DNA of 64,000 nucleotides from Labilithrix sp. (GTDB taxonomy: Bacteria > Myxococcota_A > Polyangia > Polyangiales > Polyangiaceae): positions 1 to 64,000 of the forward strand of contig JAHBWF010000011.1 in assembly GCA_019637105.1 (NCBI GenBank), written 5' to 3'. The notes under the pieces were generated by a model. It had not been told where the DNA came from. It searched no databases and saw nothing but the letters and a program-made list of their open reading frames with translations. The translations under genes were made by a program, and so were the position numbers. Positions 1 through 9,450 of the stretch are shown piece after piece (position 1 is the first letter of the stretch; the number at the start of each line of letters is the position of its first letter).

Positions 1-2
1 GC

Positions 3-3000
3 GCGCCGGGCGCGGACGCGCGTGGATCGAGCGCGGCCGCGGCGCGGGCGGGCGCGCCGACGCGCCCGCGCGAGGCGAAGCGGCTCCCGCCGGACGGCGA
101 GGAGGCGAGCCGCGTGATCGCGCGGGCGAAGCGGGGGCGCGCGGAGATCGCGTCGGTCGAGCGGCAGACCCGGCGCCTGCCTCCGCCGCAGCTCTACGAC
201 CTCACGGAGCTCCAGCGACACGCGAACCGGCTCTTCGGGTTCACGGCGCAGCGGACGCTCGAGCTCGCGCAGCGGCTCTACGAGGAGCGCAAGCTCCTCA
301 GCTACCCGCGCACCGACAGCCGCTGGCTCTCGCGGACGGTCGCGAGCACGCTCGCCGACGTCGTCGGAGCGATCGAGGCGCCGTACCGCGAGCTCCTCGC
401 CGACGGCACCGGCGCGCGCCCGCTCGGGCCGCGCTTCGTCGACGACGCGCGCGTCTCCGACCATCACGCGATCATCCCCACGGACAGGAGGGCGCCCGAC
501 GATCTGCCGGCCGACGAGCGGAAGATCTACGATCTCGTCTGCCGGCGCCTCCTGTCGGCCTGGCACGGCGATCACGTCTACGCGGTCACCACCGTGACGA
601 CCGCGATCACCACGGACGAAGCCGTCGATCGGTACGTGAGCTCCGGCACGAGCGTCGAGGTCGAGGGCTGGAAGGTCCTCGATCCGAAGACCGGGCGCTC
701 GAACAAGGAGCAAAAGGGCGTCGAGCCGACGCTCCCCGGCGGCCTCGCGCGGGGGATGGCGCGACGCGTTCGCGACGCCAAGGCCGTCGCGAAGCAGACG
801 CGCCCGCCGCCGCGCTTCACCGACGCGACGCTCCTCACCGCGATGGAGACCGCGGGCAAGACGCTCGACGCGCAGGGAGAGGACGCGCCGGTCCACGGGC
901 TCGACGAGAAGGAGATCTCGCGGGCGATGCGCGAGCGCGGCCTCGGGACGCCGGCGACGCGGGCGTCGATGATCGAGACGCTCCTCCGGCGCGAGTACGT
1001 CGTGCGCGAGGGCAAGACCTTCACGGCCACCGAGAAGGGGATCGCGCTGATCGGCGTGGTGCACCCCCACGTCAAGAGCCCGGCGATGACGGGCGAGTGG
1101 GAGGCGAAGCTCGCGCGCATCGAGCGCGGCGACGAGACGCTCGACGGCTTCATGGAGGCGATCGAGCGCTACGTGCGCGAGGTCGTCGGCGCCGCCGCCG
1201 CGCGCCGTGACGAGTCGACGCCGGCCGCGGCGGACGCGCCTCCCGACGGCGCGCCGCCCGTGGACGAGCGGCGTGAGGACGGTGCGCCGTTCGTGGCGGG
1301 GTCGCGTCCGGACGGGACGTCGTTCGTGGCGGGCGCGCGTCCGGGCGGTGCGCCGTTCGTGGCAGGTTCGCGTGAGGACGGTGGGGCGTTCGTGGCGGGC
1401 GCGCGTCCGGGCGGTGCGCCGTTCTTGGCAGGTTCGCGTGAGGACGGCGCGCCGTTCGTGGACGGGCGGCGCGCCGACCGCGCGCCGTCTCCGGCCGCGC
1501 GCGGCCACGGAGCGATCGTCGGCGGTCCCGCTCGAGGCAGCGCCGTGTGGCCGAGCCGGTCGGCGAGCGCGGCGCCGCGCGCCGCGACCGGCGCCGCGCC
1601 GCGACCGGCGCGATCGACCGACCTCGGCGTCCTCCTCTCGTCGGCGTTCGGCTTCGCGTCGTTCCGTCCGTACCAGGAAGAGGTCTGCCGGACGGCCGCC
1701 TCCGGAAGGGACGTCCTCCTCGTGATGCCGACGGGCGCCGGAAAGTCGCTCTGTTACCAGCTCCCCGGCATCGCGCGCGGCGGCACCACGCTCGTGGTGA
1801 GCCCGCTCATCGCGCTGATGGAGGACCAGGTCGCGCAGCTCACGCGTCGCGGCTTCGCGGCCGAGCGGATCCACTCGGGCCGCCCGCGCGTCGAGTCGCG
1901 CGCCGCGTGCAAGGCGTACCTCGACGGCGCGCTCGACTTCCTCTTCATCGCGCCGGAGCGCCTCAAGGTGCCCGGCTTCCCCGAGATGCTCGCGCGGCGG
2001 AAGCCGACCCTGATCGCGATCGACGAGGCGCACTGCATTTCTCAATGGGGACACGACTTCCGCCCCGACTATCGAATGCTCGGCGAGCGCCTGCCGCTCC
2101 TCCGTCCGTCGCCGGTGATCGCGCTCACCGCCACGGCGACGCCTGCGGTGCAGGACGACATCGCCGGTGAGCTCCGCCTCGCGTCGCCGGCGCGCTTCAT
2201 CCACGGCTTTCGCCGGACGAACATCGGCGTCGAGGTGGTGGAGCGGAGCCCGGGCGATCGCGCCGCCGTGGTGAAGAGTCTGCTCGCGGATCCCGCGCGT
2301 CGCCCGGCGATCGTCTACGCGCCGACGCGGAGCGAGTCGGAGAAGCTCGGCGAGGCGCTGTCCGGGACGCTCCGCGCCGCGGCCTACCACGCGGGCCTCG
2401 GCGCGAGCGTCCGCGAGAAGGTGCAGACGGCGTTCCTCGAGGGAAGGCTCGACGTCATCATCGCGACGACGGCGTTCGGCATGGGCATCGACAAGCCCGA
2501 CGTGCGGAGCGTCATCCACACGGCGCTCCCCGCCTCGATCGAGGGCTACTACCAGGAGATCGGCCGCGCCGGCCGCGACGGCGCGCCTTCGCGCGCGGTC
2601 CTCCTGCAGTCGTTCGTCGACACGAAGACCCACGAGTTCTTCCTCGAGCGCGACTACCCGGATCCCGCCCTGCTCGCGCGCGTCCAGAAGGCGATCGGCA
2701 CGACGAGCACGTCCGCGGCGGCCCTCGCGAAGAAGACGCGCCTGAAGGCGGACGTCTTCGAGAAGGTCCTCGAGAAGCTGTGGGTCCACGGCGGAGCGCT
2801 CGTCGATCCCGACGACACCGTCCGACCGGGCTCCGCCGACTGGCGCAGCGCCTACGAGCGCCAGCGGGCCCACAAGCGAGAGCAGCTCGATCGGATGCGG
2901 CGCTACGCCGAGACGTCGTCCTGCCGGATGCTCCAGCTCGTCGCGCACTTCGGCGACCAGAACGATCCTGGCTCGCCGTGCGGGATCTGCGACGTGTGCG

Positions 3001-3644
3001 CGCCGGCGTCGTGCGTCGCGCTCTCGTTCCGCGAGCCGAGCGCGGCGGAGACGGACGCCGCGGGCCGCGTGCTCGAGGCGCTCCGCGCGCGCGACGGCCG
3101 CGCGGTCGGGCAGCTCCACCGCGATCTGTTCGGCGACGGCGACGTCGACCGCAAGACGCTCGAGCACGTCCTCGGCGCGCTGGCGCGCGCGGGCGCGGTC
3201 CGCGTCGTCGGCGACGAGTTCGAGAAGGACGGCGCGACGATCCCGTTCCAGCGCGTCTGGCTCGGGCGAGGAGAGGGCCCGACGGCCCAGCCGCTGCGCA
3301 TTCTGGTGACGCCGCCGCCGAGCAAGAAGGCCCGCCGCACCAAGACCCGCGGGGCGAAGCGCGGCGCGAGAGCGAAGGCGCCGCGCGCGAAGCGGTCCGC
3401 GTCGACGCCCCGCGCGCCAGCGCCGACCGGCTCGCCGCTCGAGGCGGCGCTCCGCGCGTGGCGCTCGACCGAGGCGAAGAGACGCCGCGTCCCCGCGTTC
3501 CGCGTCCTGACGGACCGCACGCTGCTCGGCATCGCCGAGACGCGCCCCGAGAGCGAGGCGCAGCTCCTCGCGGTGTCGGGGATGGGCATGGCGCTCCTCG
3601 CGAAGTACGGCAAGGCGCTGCTCGCCATCGTCGCCCGTTCGTGA
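3..3644 (+). CDS. Topoisomerase III-RecQ helicase fusion (5' end outside window)
   Basis: The frame is open from the window edge, so the N-terminal TOPRIM part lies upstream. Numbering from the in-frame GTG at 114: type IA topoisomerase core to about residue 365 with the active-site motif LLSYPRTDSR (Tyr64); a low-complexity linker 370-500 with repeats; RecQ helicase from about 505 with Walker A PTGAGKS (539-545), DEAH (637-640) and QEIGRAGRDG; zinc-binding cysteines around 940-962; an HRDC-like C-terminus from about 1110. Topo III and RecQ act as partners in resolving recombination and replication intermediates (E. coli RecQ-TopB, BLM-TOP3A); here both are on one polypeptide. The frame is continuous with uniform high GC3, so the fusion looks real. 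recX follows convergently. Confidence 0.93.
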   Translation, partial: APGADARGSSAAAARAGAPTRPREAKRLPPDGEEASRVIARAKRGRAEIASVERQTRRLPPPQLYDLTELQRHANRLFGFTAQRTLELAQRLYEERKLLSYPRTDSRWLSRTVASTLADVVGAIEAPYRELLADGTGARPLGPRFVDDARVSDHHAIIPTDRRAPDDLPADERKIYDLVCRRLLSAWHGDHVYAVTTVTTAITTDEAVDRYVSSGTSVEVEGWKVLDPKTGRSNKEQKGVEPTLPGGLARGMARRVRDAKAVAKQTRPPPRFTDATLLTAMETAGKTLDAQGEDAPVHGLDEKEISRAMRERGLGTPATRASMIETLLRREYVVREGKTFTATEKGIALIGVVHPHVKSPAMTGEWEAKLARIERGDETLDGFMEAIERYVREVVGAAAARRDESTPAAADAPPDGAPPVDERREDGAPFVAGSRPDGTSFVAGARPGGAPFVAGSREDGGAFVAGARPGGAPFLAGSREDGAPFVDGRRADRAPSPAARGHGAIVGGPARGSAVWPSRSASAAPRAATGAAPRPARSTDLGVLLSSAFGFASFRPYQEEVCRTAASGRDVLLVMPTGAGKSLCYQLPGIARGGTTLVVSPLIALMEDQVAQLTRRGFAAERIHSGRPRVESRAACKAYLDGALDFLFIAPERLKVPGFPEMLARRKPTLIAIDEAHCISQWGHDFRPDYRMLGERLPLLRPSPVIALTATATPAVQDDIAGELRLASPARFIHGFRRTNIGVEVVERSPGDRAAVVKSLLADPARRPAIVYAPTRSESEKLGEALSGTLRAAAYHAGLGASVREKVQTAFLEGRLDVIIATTAFGMGIDKPDVRSVIHTALPASIEGYYQEIGRAGRDGAPSRAVLLQSFVDTKTHEFFLERDYPDPALLARVQKAIGTTSTSAAALAKKTRLKADVFEKVLEKLWVHGGALVDPDDTVRPGSADWRSAYERQRAHKREQLDRMRRYAETSSCRMLQLVAHFGDQNDPGSPCGICDVCAPASCVALSFREPSAAETDAAGRVLEALRARDGRAVGQLHRDLFGDGDVDRKTLEHVLGALARAGAVRVVGDEFEKDGATIPFQRVWLGRGEGPTAQPLRILVTPPPSKKARRTKTRGAKRGARAKAPRAKRSASTPRAPAPTGSPLEAALRAWRSTEAKRRRVPAFRVLTDRTLLGIAETRPESEAQLLAVSGMGMALLAKYGKALLAIVARS
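1275..1475 (+). repeat. 36-bp tandem repeats in the fusion linker
   Basis: About six units of a 36-bp repeat encode 12-residue blocks of the type DGAPFVAGSRE / [11 protein letters not shown] between the topoisomerase and helicase parts. The units are nearly identical at DNA level, so copy number probably varies. This looks like a flexible spacer. Confidence 0.85.
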
Positions 3645-3735
3645 GCGCCGCGGTCGCGACCCTCGACGTGGTTCGCCTCGGACGCGTTGGCGTGCGGCCG
3701 CGCCGGCCGTGACGAGAGGGGGACGCGCGAGGCGC

Positions 3736-4422
3736 TCAGCGACCCCAGGAGGTCCCGAGTCGATCGGCGGCGAGGCGCTCGTCGGCCTCTTCGAGGTCCA
3801 TGCCGAGGGCGCGCTCGCAGGTGCTCCAGCCGAAGCCGGCGCGCGCCATCGCGGCGAGGGCCTTCTGGCGCGCGGCGCGATCGCCGTCGGCCGCCTCGCG
3901 CGCGTAGGGACCGATGCGCCGCTTGCGCGCGAAGGCGAGCGCGGCCGCGAGCTCGACGCTCGCGTCGGCCGGGAGGGCCTCACGAACGGTCTCGGCGTCG
4001 ACGCCCTTGGCGGCGAGGTGCGCGGAGATCGCCCGTCGCGAGCGACCCGCGCGGGACAGGCTCCGCGCGCGTGACGCGGCGTAGGCGGCGTCGTCGATCA
4101 GGCCGACCTCTCGGAAGCGCGTGACGATCGCCGCGATGGCCTCGCGGCAGATCACGAGATCGGCCGCGAGGAGGTCCGGATCCCGCTGGGCGCGCTCCGC
4201 CCGGCGCGCCCAGGTCGTCACCTTGCGATCGAGCACCCGCGCGAGCGTGGCGGCTGTCGCCGAGCCGCGGGCGAGGTAGGAGAGCGCCGCCTCGTGGAGG
4301 ACGCTCTGCGCCGGAGCGGGCCCCGGATCGGCGTCGCGCGCGCGAGCGCGGCCGCCCCCGGCTCGCTCCTCCGCGCCGCCGCGGGAGGCGGTCGTCCTCG
4401 CGTGCTCTCGATCGTCGGGCAT
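3736..4422 (-). CDS. recX: RecX-family regulator of RecA
   Basis: The protein is alpha-helical and Ala/Arg-rich, with three-helix repeats typical of RecX (LARGSATAATLARVLDRK; VGLIDDAAYAASRARSLSR; GRSRRAISAHLAAKGVD). RecX proteins bind RecA filaments and limit recombinase activity. I take the ATG at 4422; an in-frame GTG at 4473 would add 17 residues but leaves little room for a promoter to the divergent gene. About 228 aa, somewhat longer than E. coli RecX because of a charged N-terminal extension. recA itself is 47 kb away, not in an operon with it. It converges on the topoisomerase-RecQ gene. Confidence 0.8.
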   Translation of the reverse strand: MPDDREHARTTASRGGAEERAGGGRARARDADPGPAPAQSVLHEAALSYLARGSATAATLARVLDRKVTTWARRAERAQRDPDLLAADLVICREAIAAIVTRFREVGLIDDAAYAASRARSLSRAGRSRRAISAHLAAKGVDAETVREALPADASVELAAALAFARKRRIGPYAREAADGDRAARQKALAAMARAGFGWSTCERALGMDLEEADERLAADRLGTSWGR

Positions 4423-4497
4423 CCCGCGAACTGCTAGCCTCGAAGGCGCCGCGCGGAAAGCGTCTTCGACCACCTCGCGCGCGTGCAGGAGCCCGTC

Positions 4498-4896
4498 ATG
4501 ATCGAGATCCGCCTTCGCGCCGCCGCTTCCAACCCGTCCTCGCGCCCGTGGCGCTGGGGCGTGTCCCTCGCCGCGCTCGCGCTCTCCGTCGTCGCTCCCG
4601 TCACCACGAGCCGCGCGCAGGACGCGAGCGGAGCGACGCCGGCGGCGCGCGAGCTCGAGAGCCTCCGGGCGCTCAAGGTCGTGACCATCGACGGCGGTCG
4701 GACCGTCAGCATCGACGGCGGCGAGTCGATCTCGATCTCGTCCGGCGCCGCGAGCATCACGATGAAGAAGGACGGCACGATCGTGATCAAGGGGACGGAG
4801 ATCGTCATCGACGGCGAGAGCAAGGGGACGACGGCGCCCCCGAGCCCGCGAGCCCCGCAGGGCATGCGCGCCGCCCAGATGTCGGAGATCTTCTGA
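4498..4896 (+). CDS. Small exported protein with beta-helix-like repeats
   Basis: 132 aa. An N-terminal hydrophobic stretch ending in SRAQDA looks like a signal peptide. The C-terminal half alternates hydrophobic and polar residues with Gly turns (TIDGGRTVSIDGGESISI, then TMKKDGTIVIKGTEIVIDG). This resembles the triple-stranded beta-helix repeats of phage gp5 and VgrG spike tips, but no other spike domain is present and length is far below those families. A GTG at 4483 could start it 5 codons earlier. Divergent from recX. Function unknown. Confidence 0.6.
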   Translation: MIEIRLRAAASNPSSRPWRWGVSLAALALSVVAPVTTSRAQDASGATPAARELESLRALKVVTIDGGRTVSIDGGESISISSGAASITMKKDGTIVIKGTEIVIDGESKGTTAPPSPRAPQGMRAAQMSEIF

Positions 4897-5058
4897 CGGC
4901 GGACGGCGCGCGGGCGACGACCGCCGGTCGAAGCGCGACGGCCGAAACGCCCGAGCCGCGGACGGCGGCCGCCGCGCGCCGAGCCGCGTCGCCCGAACCG
5001 AAGCGACCTCCCGCCGCCCGGCGTCGAGGCGCAGCCGGGCGGCGAGGACGGCGGGCGG

Positions 5059-6795
5059 TCAGGCGGCCGCGTCGGTCTCGAGCTCCTTGAACAGCGGCGC
5101 GAGCTCCGGGCGCGCGCGGAGCGGCGCGCAGAAGCGCGCGGTCAGCTCGATCAGCTCGGTCTCGAGCCGGTCGGCGTCCTTGCCTTGCTCCAGGATGCGG
5201 GCTTCGCACGCGTCGCGCGCGCGGTCGAGCTCTTGCTCGTGCTTCGACAGGGCGGAGCGGAGCTCCCGGAGCTGGAAGTCGAGATCGTTCGCGAGGCGGT
5301 CGGCGGCGTCGGCGACGTCCTGCGCGCGCCGCGCCTCGTGCTGCAGGGCGATCCACTCGTCGACGCAGTCGGCGATCGACCGGTAGGCCTGCGCGAGGTC
5401 GGCCGACGGCTCGAGGAAGCCGCAGCGGCCTTCCCAGAACAGCGTCTCCTTGTGCGCGGCCTCGTACCGCGCGCGGGCGTCTCTCGTCTCGTCTTCGCAC
5501 CGGCGGAGCGCCTCGCGCGTCGCGCGGAGGTCCTCCTTGGCCTTCGAGGCGTCGACGCCGAGCTGGTCGACCGCGAAGCCGAGCTGCGCGCGCTTCTCGC
5601 GCCCCTTCCCGTCGATCTGCTCGAGCGCTTCTTGCGCCTTGAAGCTCTCCGTCCGGAGCGCGACGATCCGGCGCACGAGACCGTTCGCCTGGTCGAGGAT
5701 CGTCGTGAGCTCGTCGGGCGCGCGCGCCTTGGCGCCGAACGCCTTCGAGAGCATCTGGTCGAGGACGAAGACGCGCCGCGCCCACTGGTCGGCGGGGCCC
5801 GCGGCGAGCGTCGCGGGAGGAGACGAGTGGACCACGTCCTCGTCGACGGCCGACGGCGGGGCGACGGCCTCGCGATCGCGGATGATCTCGAGGAGGTCCT
5901 GGTGGACGCGGTGCGCGTCGACGGGCCGGTCGGCGGGCGACTTCGCGAGCATGCGCTGGACGAGGTCGTCGAGCTTCTCGGGGACGCGCGCGTTCAGCGA
6001 TCGCACGGGAGGCGGCGCCTCCTCCATGTGCTTGACGAAGAACACCGCGACGTCGGGCGCGTTGAACGGCAGCTCGCCGGTGAGCATCTCGAAGAAGACG
6101 ACGCCCAGCGCGTAGACGTCGCTCGCCCCGCCGGTGTCGTCTCCCGTGATGCGCTCGGGCGCCATGTACTGCGGCGTCCCGAAGAGCTCCCCCTGTCCGG
6201 TGAGCCGCGAGTCCTGGCGGCTCTTCGCGATGCCGAAGTCGAGCACCTTCACGAGATCCGAGCCGTCCTCGCGCCGGCAGAGGAAGATGTTCTCGGGCTT
6301 GATGTCGCGGTGGATGATCTCGAGGTCGTGCGCTCGGGCGACGCCGCGCGCGATCTGGATCATGACGTGGATCGCGCGGTCGACGTCGAGCGGGCCCCGC
6401 GCGATCACCGTCGCGAGCGACTCGCCCTGGAGCAGCTCCATGACGATGTACGCCGTCCCGTCCTCGGTGTCGCCCTGGTCGTAGATCTCGATGATGTTCG
6501 GGTGCGCCAGCTTCTGCGCCGAGCGCGCCTCGCGGCGGAAGCGCTCGCGGACGACGGCGTCGCTCGCGAGCAGCGGGTTCATGATCTTCACCGCCACTTG
6601 CTTGTCGGTGAGCTTGTGCCGCGCGCGGTAGACGGTCGCCATGCCGCCTTCGCCGACGACCTCCTCGATGACGTAGCGGCCGGAGAGCAGCGTGCCGATC
6701 CGCGGATCGGGGAGCGTGACGAGATCCGAGCCCTCGACGAAGCAGTACGTCGCCTCGTTCGGGTACCGCATCTTGCACTGAGGACAGGTCTTCAC
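5059..6795 (-). CDS. Ser/Thr protein kinase with N-terminal zinc ribbon and C-terminal coiled coil
   Basis: 578 aa. A zinc-ribbon-like CPQCKMRYPNEATYC opens the protein. A Hanks-type kinase domain follows (about 35-300): glycine loop GEGGMATV, lysine in VAVKI, catalytic HRDIKPENI, DFG in VLDFGIAKS, APE in YMAPERI, so all catalytic residues are present. The region 330-570 is charged and predicted coiled coil (EALEQIDGKGREKRAQLGF), with no transmembrane segment or PASTA domain, which suggests a cytoplasmic scaffold-type kinase. Divergent from the VanW gene with about 75 bp between. Confidence 0.92.
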   Translation of the reverse strand: MKTCPQCKMRYPNEATYCFVEGSDLVTLPDPRIGTLLSGRYVIEEVVGEGGMATVYRARHKLTDKQVAVKIMNPLLASDAVVRERFRREARSAQKLAHPNIIEIYDQGDTEDGTAYIVMELLQGESLATVIARGPLDVDRAIHVMIQIARGVARAHDLEIIHRDIKPENIFLCRREDGSDLVKVLDFGIAKSRQDSRLTGQGELFGTPQYMAPERITGDDTGGASDVYALGVVFFEMLTGELPFNAPDVAVFFVKHMEEAPPPVRSLNARVPEKLDDLVQRMLAKSPADRPVDAHRVHQDLLEIIRDREAVAPPSAVDEDVVHSSPPATLAAGPADQWARRVFVLDQMLSKAFGAKARAPDELTTILDQANGLVRRIVALRTESFKAQEALEQIDGKGREKRAQLGFAVDQLGVDASKAKEDLRATREALRRCEDETRDARARYEAAHKETLFWEGRCGFLEPSADLAQAYRSIADCVDEWIALQHEARRAQDVADAADRLANDLDFQLRELRSALSKHEQELDRARDACEARILEQGKDADRLETELIELTARFCAPLRARPELAPLFKELETDAAA

Positions 6796-6870
6796 GTCGT
6801 GACTTCCCCGTGTCCGTCACTGAGGGCTCATCATACGAGAAGGAGCGGGACTCTTGGGATTTGAGCGTGG

Positions 6871-8589
6871 ATGACGGATACTCGCTCCGGCGTTTCACGG
6901 TCACCGATGCACTTTCCGCCTCCTCCCCCCAGCGCACATCCGCGTACGGCGCCGCTCCCGTCGAGACCGCCGTACCACGGGCGTCACGCGCCGCCGCCGC
7001 CGCGGCCGCATCGCTGGGGGCTCCGCGTCGGCCTCACCGCGGGACTGCTCGCGATCCTCGCGGGCGGCGCCGCCGGCGTGAAGCTCCACTACCTGCCCAC
7101 GGGAGCAGTGCTCCCGGGCCTCACCGTCGACGGCGAGCGCGTCCCGGAGGAGGCGACGCCGGCGAGCGTTCAGGCGCTGGCCGCCGCTCGGGCGCGCGCG
7201 CTCCTCGGCCGGAAGATCGCCCTCGCGCTCGGCGGTCACGACAAGCCGGCGCTCGAGGCGACGCTCGAGGAGCTCGGCGTCCGCGTCGACGTCGACCGCA
7301 CGGCGTCGCTCGCGCTCCGCGCGGGCCAGGACGGCGATCTGATCACGCGCGCCGAGGCCGTGCGCGACGCGCGGGAGGGACGCGTCGACGTGCCGCTCTT
7401 CACGTACGTCGATCGCGACGCGGCGATGGCGAAGCTCCTCGCGCTCAAGGAGGTGGAGGACACGCAGCCGGTCTCGGCGCGCCTCGATCTCGAGAAGCAC
7501 GAGACGATCCCCGAGCGGGACGGCCACTACATCGACGCGGACGAGACCATCGCCGCGCTCGAGCTCGCGGCGCGCGACCGCCGGACCGAGACGATCACGC
7601 TGCCGGTCAAGGCGTTCACGCCGCGCATCTCGTCGGCCTTCCTGAAGAGCCTCGACATCTCGGAGGTCGTCGCCGAATACGAGACGCACTTCTCGCGCGG
7701 CGGAGAGCAGCGGCGGCGCGGCAAGAACATCGACAACGCCGCGCAGAAGCTCGACGGCCTGGTGATCTCGCCGGGCGAGCTCGTCAGCTTCAACGACGTC
7801 GTCGGCGAGCGCAGCGAGGAGAACGGCTTCGAGAAGAGCTGGGAGATCTTCAAGGGCGAGATGGTCGAGGGCGTCGGCGGCGGGACCTGCCAGGTCGCCT
7901 CCACGTTCCACGCGGCGATCCTCTTCGGGGGCTTCGACGTCCTCGAGCGCCTGCCGCACTCGCGCCCGAGCGCGTACATCCCGATGGGGCTCGACTCCAC
8001 CGTCGTCTACCCGGCGGTCGATCTGAAGGTCCGGAACCCGCACCCGTTCCCCGTCGTGGTCCACGCCAAGAGCTCGGGCAACACGCTCCGCGTCGAGCTG
8101 CTCGGCAAGGCGCGTCCGGTGCGGGTCGGCTTCGGCCGCGAGGTGCTCGAGACCTTGCCGTACAAGCGCAAGATCGAGGAGGACCCGACGCTCTCGGGGC
8201 GCACGGTGCTCGTCAAGCAGCACGGCATCAAGGGCTTCAAGATCAAGCGCTCGCGCGTCTTCACGTACCCCGACGGGACCAAGCGGAAGGAAGAGACGAC
8301 CGACACCTACCCGCCGACGACCGAGATCTACAAGGTGCCCGTCGGCTTCGACGTCGCGCTGCTCCCCGCGCTCCCCGGCGGCGAGGAGGACCCGGAGCTC
8401 GGCGGCAACCCCTCGCCGGCGCCGCCGTCGGCGCGCGGGCCGTCCTCGGCCGGCGCCGACGCGACCGCCGCGGTGACGCCGTCGGACGTCGCTCCCGAGA
8501 GCGCGATCGAGCTGATCGACGCGCCGGGCGCCCACGCGCCGAGCGCCTCGCAGCGCGATCCCGCCAAGACGATCTGGCTGCGGCGCTGA
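6871..8589 (+). CDS. VanW-family membrane-anchored protein
   Basis: 572 aa. A Pro-rich cytoplasmic N-terminus is followed by one membrane segment (about 49-68), then repeated alpha/beta modules of the putative peptidoglycan-binding type that usually precede VanW, then a VanW domain (ISPGELVSFNDVVGERS; EGVGGGTCQVASTFHAAIL; SAYIPMGLDSTVVYP), and a low-complexity tail. VanW is linked to glycopeptide-resistance clusters but its biochemical role is unknown; no other van gene is here. The start may be the ATG at 6871 or at 6907. Confidence 0.88.
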   Translation: MTDTRSGVSRSPMHFPPPPPSAHPRTAPLPSRPPYHGRHAPPPPRPHRWGLRVGLTAGLLAILAGGAAGVKLHYLPTGAVLPGLTVDGERVPEEATPASVQALAAARARALLGRKIALALGGHDKPALEATLEELGVRVDVDRTASLALRAGQDGDLITRAEAVRDAREGRVDVPLFTYVDRDAAMAKLLALKEVEDTQPVSARLDLEKHETIPERDGHYIDADETIAALELAARDRRTETITLPVKAFTPRISSAFLKSLDISEVVAEYETHFSRGGEQRRRGKNIDNAAQKLDGLVISPGELVSFNDVVGERSEENGFEKSWEIFKGEMVEGVGGGTCQVASTFHAAILFGGFDVLERLPHSRPSAYIPMGLDSTVVYPAVDLKVRNPHPFPVVVHAKSSGNTLRVELLGKARPVRVGFGREVLETLPYKRKIEEDPTLSGRTVLVKQHGIKGFKIKRSRVFTYPDGTKRKEETTDTYPPTTEIYKVPVGFDVALLPALPGGEEDPELGGNPSPAPPSARGPSSAGADATAAVTPSDVAPESAIELIDAPGAHAPSASQRDPAKTIWLRR

Positions 8590-8610
8590 ACGCGGCGGGC
8601 CGGCGCCGTC

Positions 8611-9309
8611 TCAGCCGAGGCCGACGTAGAGGTTCTGGACGTCGTCGTCGTCGTCGAGGGCCTGGAGGAAGGCCTCGACCTCGCCGCGCTGCGCGTCGTC
8701 GAGCGTCACCGGGTTCCTCGCCTTCCAGACGAGCGCCGCGGACGAGACGTTCCAGCCGCGATCGGAGAGGGCCTTGCCGACCACGTCGAGATCGCCCGGC
8801 TCGGTGAAGAAGCGCGTCGCGCCGTCGTCGCCGGCCTCGAGGTCCTGAGCGCCCGACTCGATGGCGGCCTCGTCGGCGTCCGCGCCGCCCGCGGGAGGGC
8901 TCGCCTCGACCTGCCCCACGCGATCGAAGTCCCACGACACGGAGCCGGACGCGCCGAGCTGTCCCTTGCGGAAGAGGACGCGCACGTTCGCGGAGGTCCG
9001 GTTGCGGTTGTCGGTGAGGCACTCGACGATCACGGGCACCTGATGCGGCGCGAAGCCCTCGTAGGTGACGCTCTCGTACTGAACGGGCTCGTCGAGCAGC
9101 CCGGCGCCCTTCTTGATCGCGCGCTCGAGGGTGTCCTTCGGCATCGACGCCTTCTTCGCGGCGTCGACGGCCATGCGCAGGCGCGCGTTCATGCCGGGGT
9201 CCGCGCCGCTCTTCGCGGCGACCATGATCTCCTTCGCGAGCTTGGTGAAGGCCCGCCCCTTCGCGTTCGCCGAGGCCTCGCGGCCCTTCTGCTTCCACTG
9301 TGCGCCCAT
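8611..9309 (-). CDS. yebC: YebC/PmpR (TACO1) family regulator
   Basis: 232 aa from the conserved N-terminus [18 protein letters not shown]; the upstream in-frame extension to 9450 is not family-like. Contains the YebC signatures [16 protein letters not shown] and [19 protein letters not shown] and ends in an acidic tail. Family members act as transcriptional regulators or help ribosomes through polyproline stretches (the TACO1/YebC activity). Convergent with the VanW gene. Confidence 0.93.
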   Translation of the reverse strand: MGAQWKQKGREASANAKGRAFTKLAKEIMVAAKSGADPGMNARLRMAVDAAKKASMPKDTLERAIKKGAGLLDEPVQYESVTYEGFAPHQVPVIVECLTDNRNRTSANVRVLFRKGQLGASGSVSWDFDRVGQVEASPPAGGADADEAAIESGAQDLEAGDDGATRFFTEPGDLDVVGKALSDRGWNVSSAALVWKARNPVTLDDAQRGEVEAFLQALDDDDDVQNLYVGLG

Positions 9310-9450
9310 GGCCACCGCGATACCGCAACGGCGGGCGGAAGAGGGAGAATTCGGCGCGCCGCGAGCCGGGAGCCCGCCCCGCGGAGCGACGCGCCCGCGG
9401 CGAGCGCCGAGCGGCGCCGCGGGCGCCGAATTTGACGCCTCGGTCGTCAC

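Noticed and set aside
4805-6937. 710-aa frame overlapping the Ser/Thr kinase
   Set aside because: The kinase frame has every catalytic motif; the other frame is an Arg-rich shadow.
8261-9450. Longer N-terminal forms of the YebC-family gene
   Set aside because: Family N-terminus begins at MGAQWKQKG (9309); upstream codons are not conserved in type.
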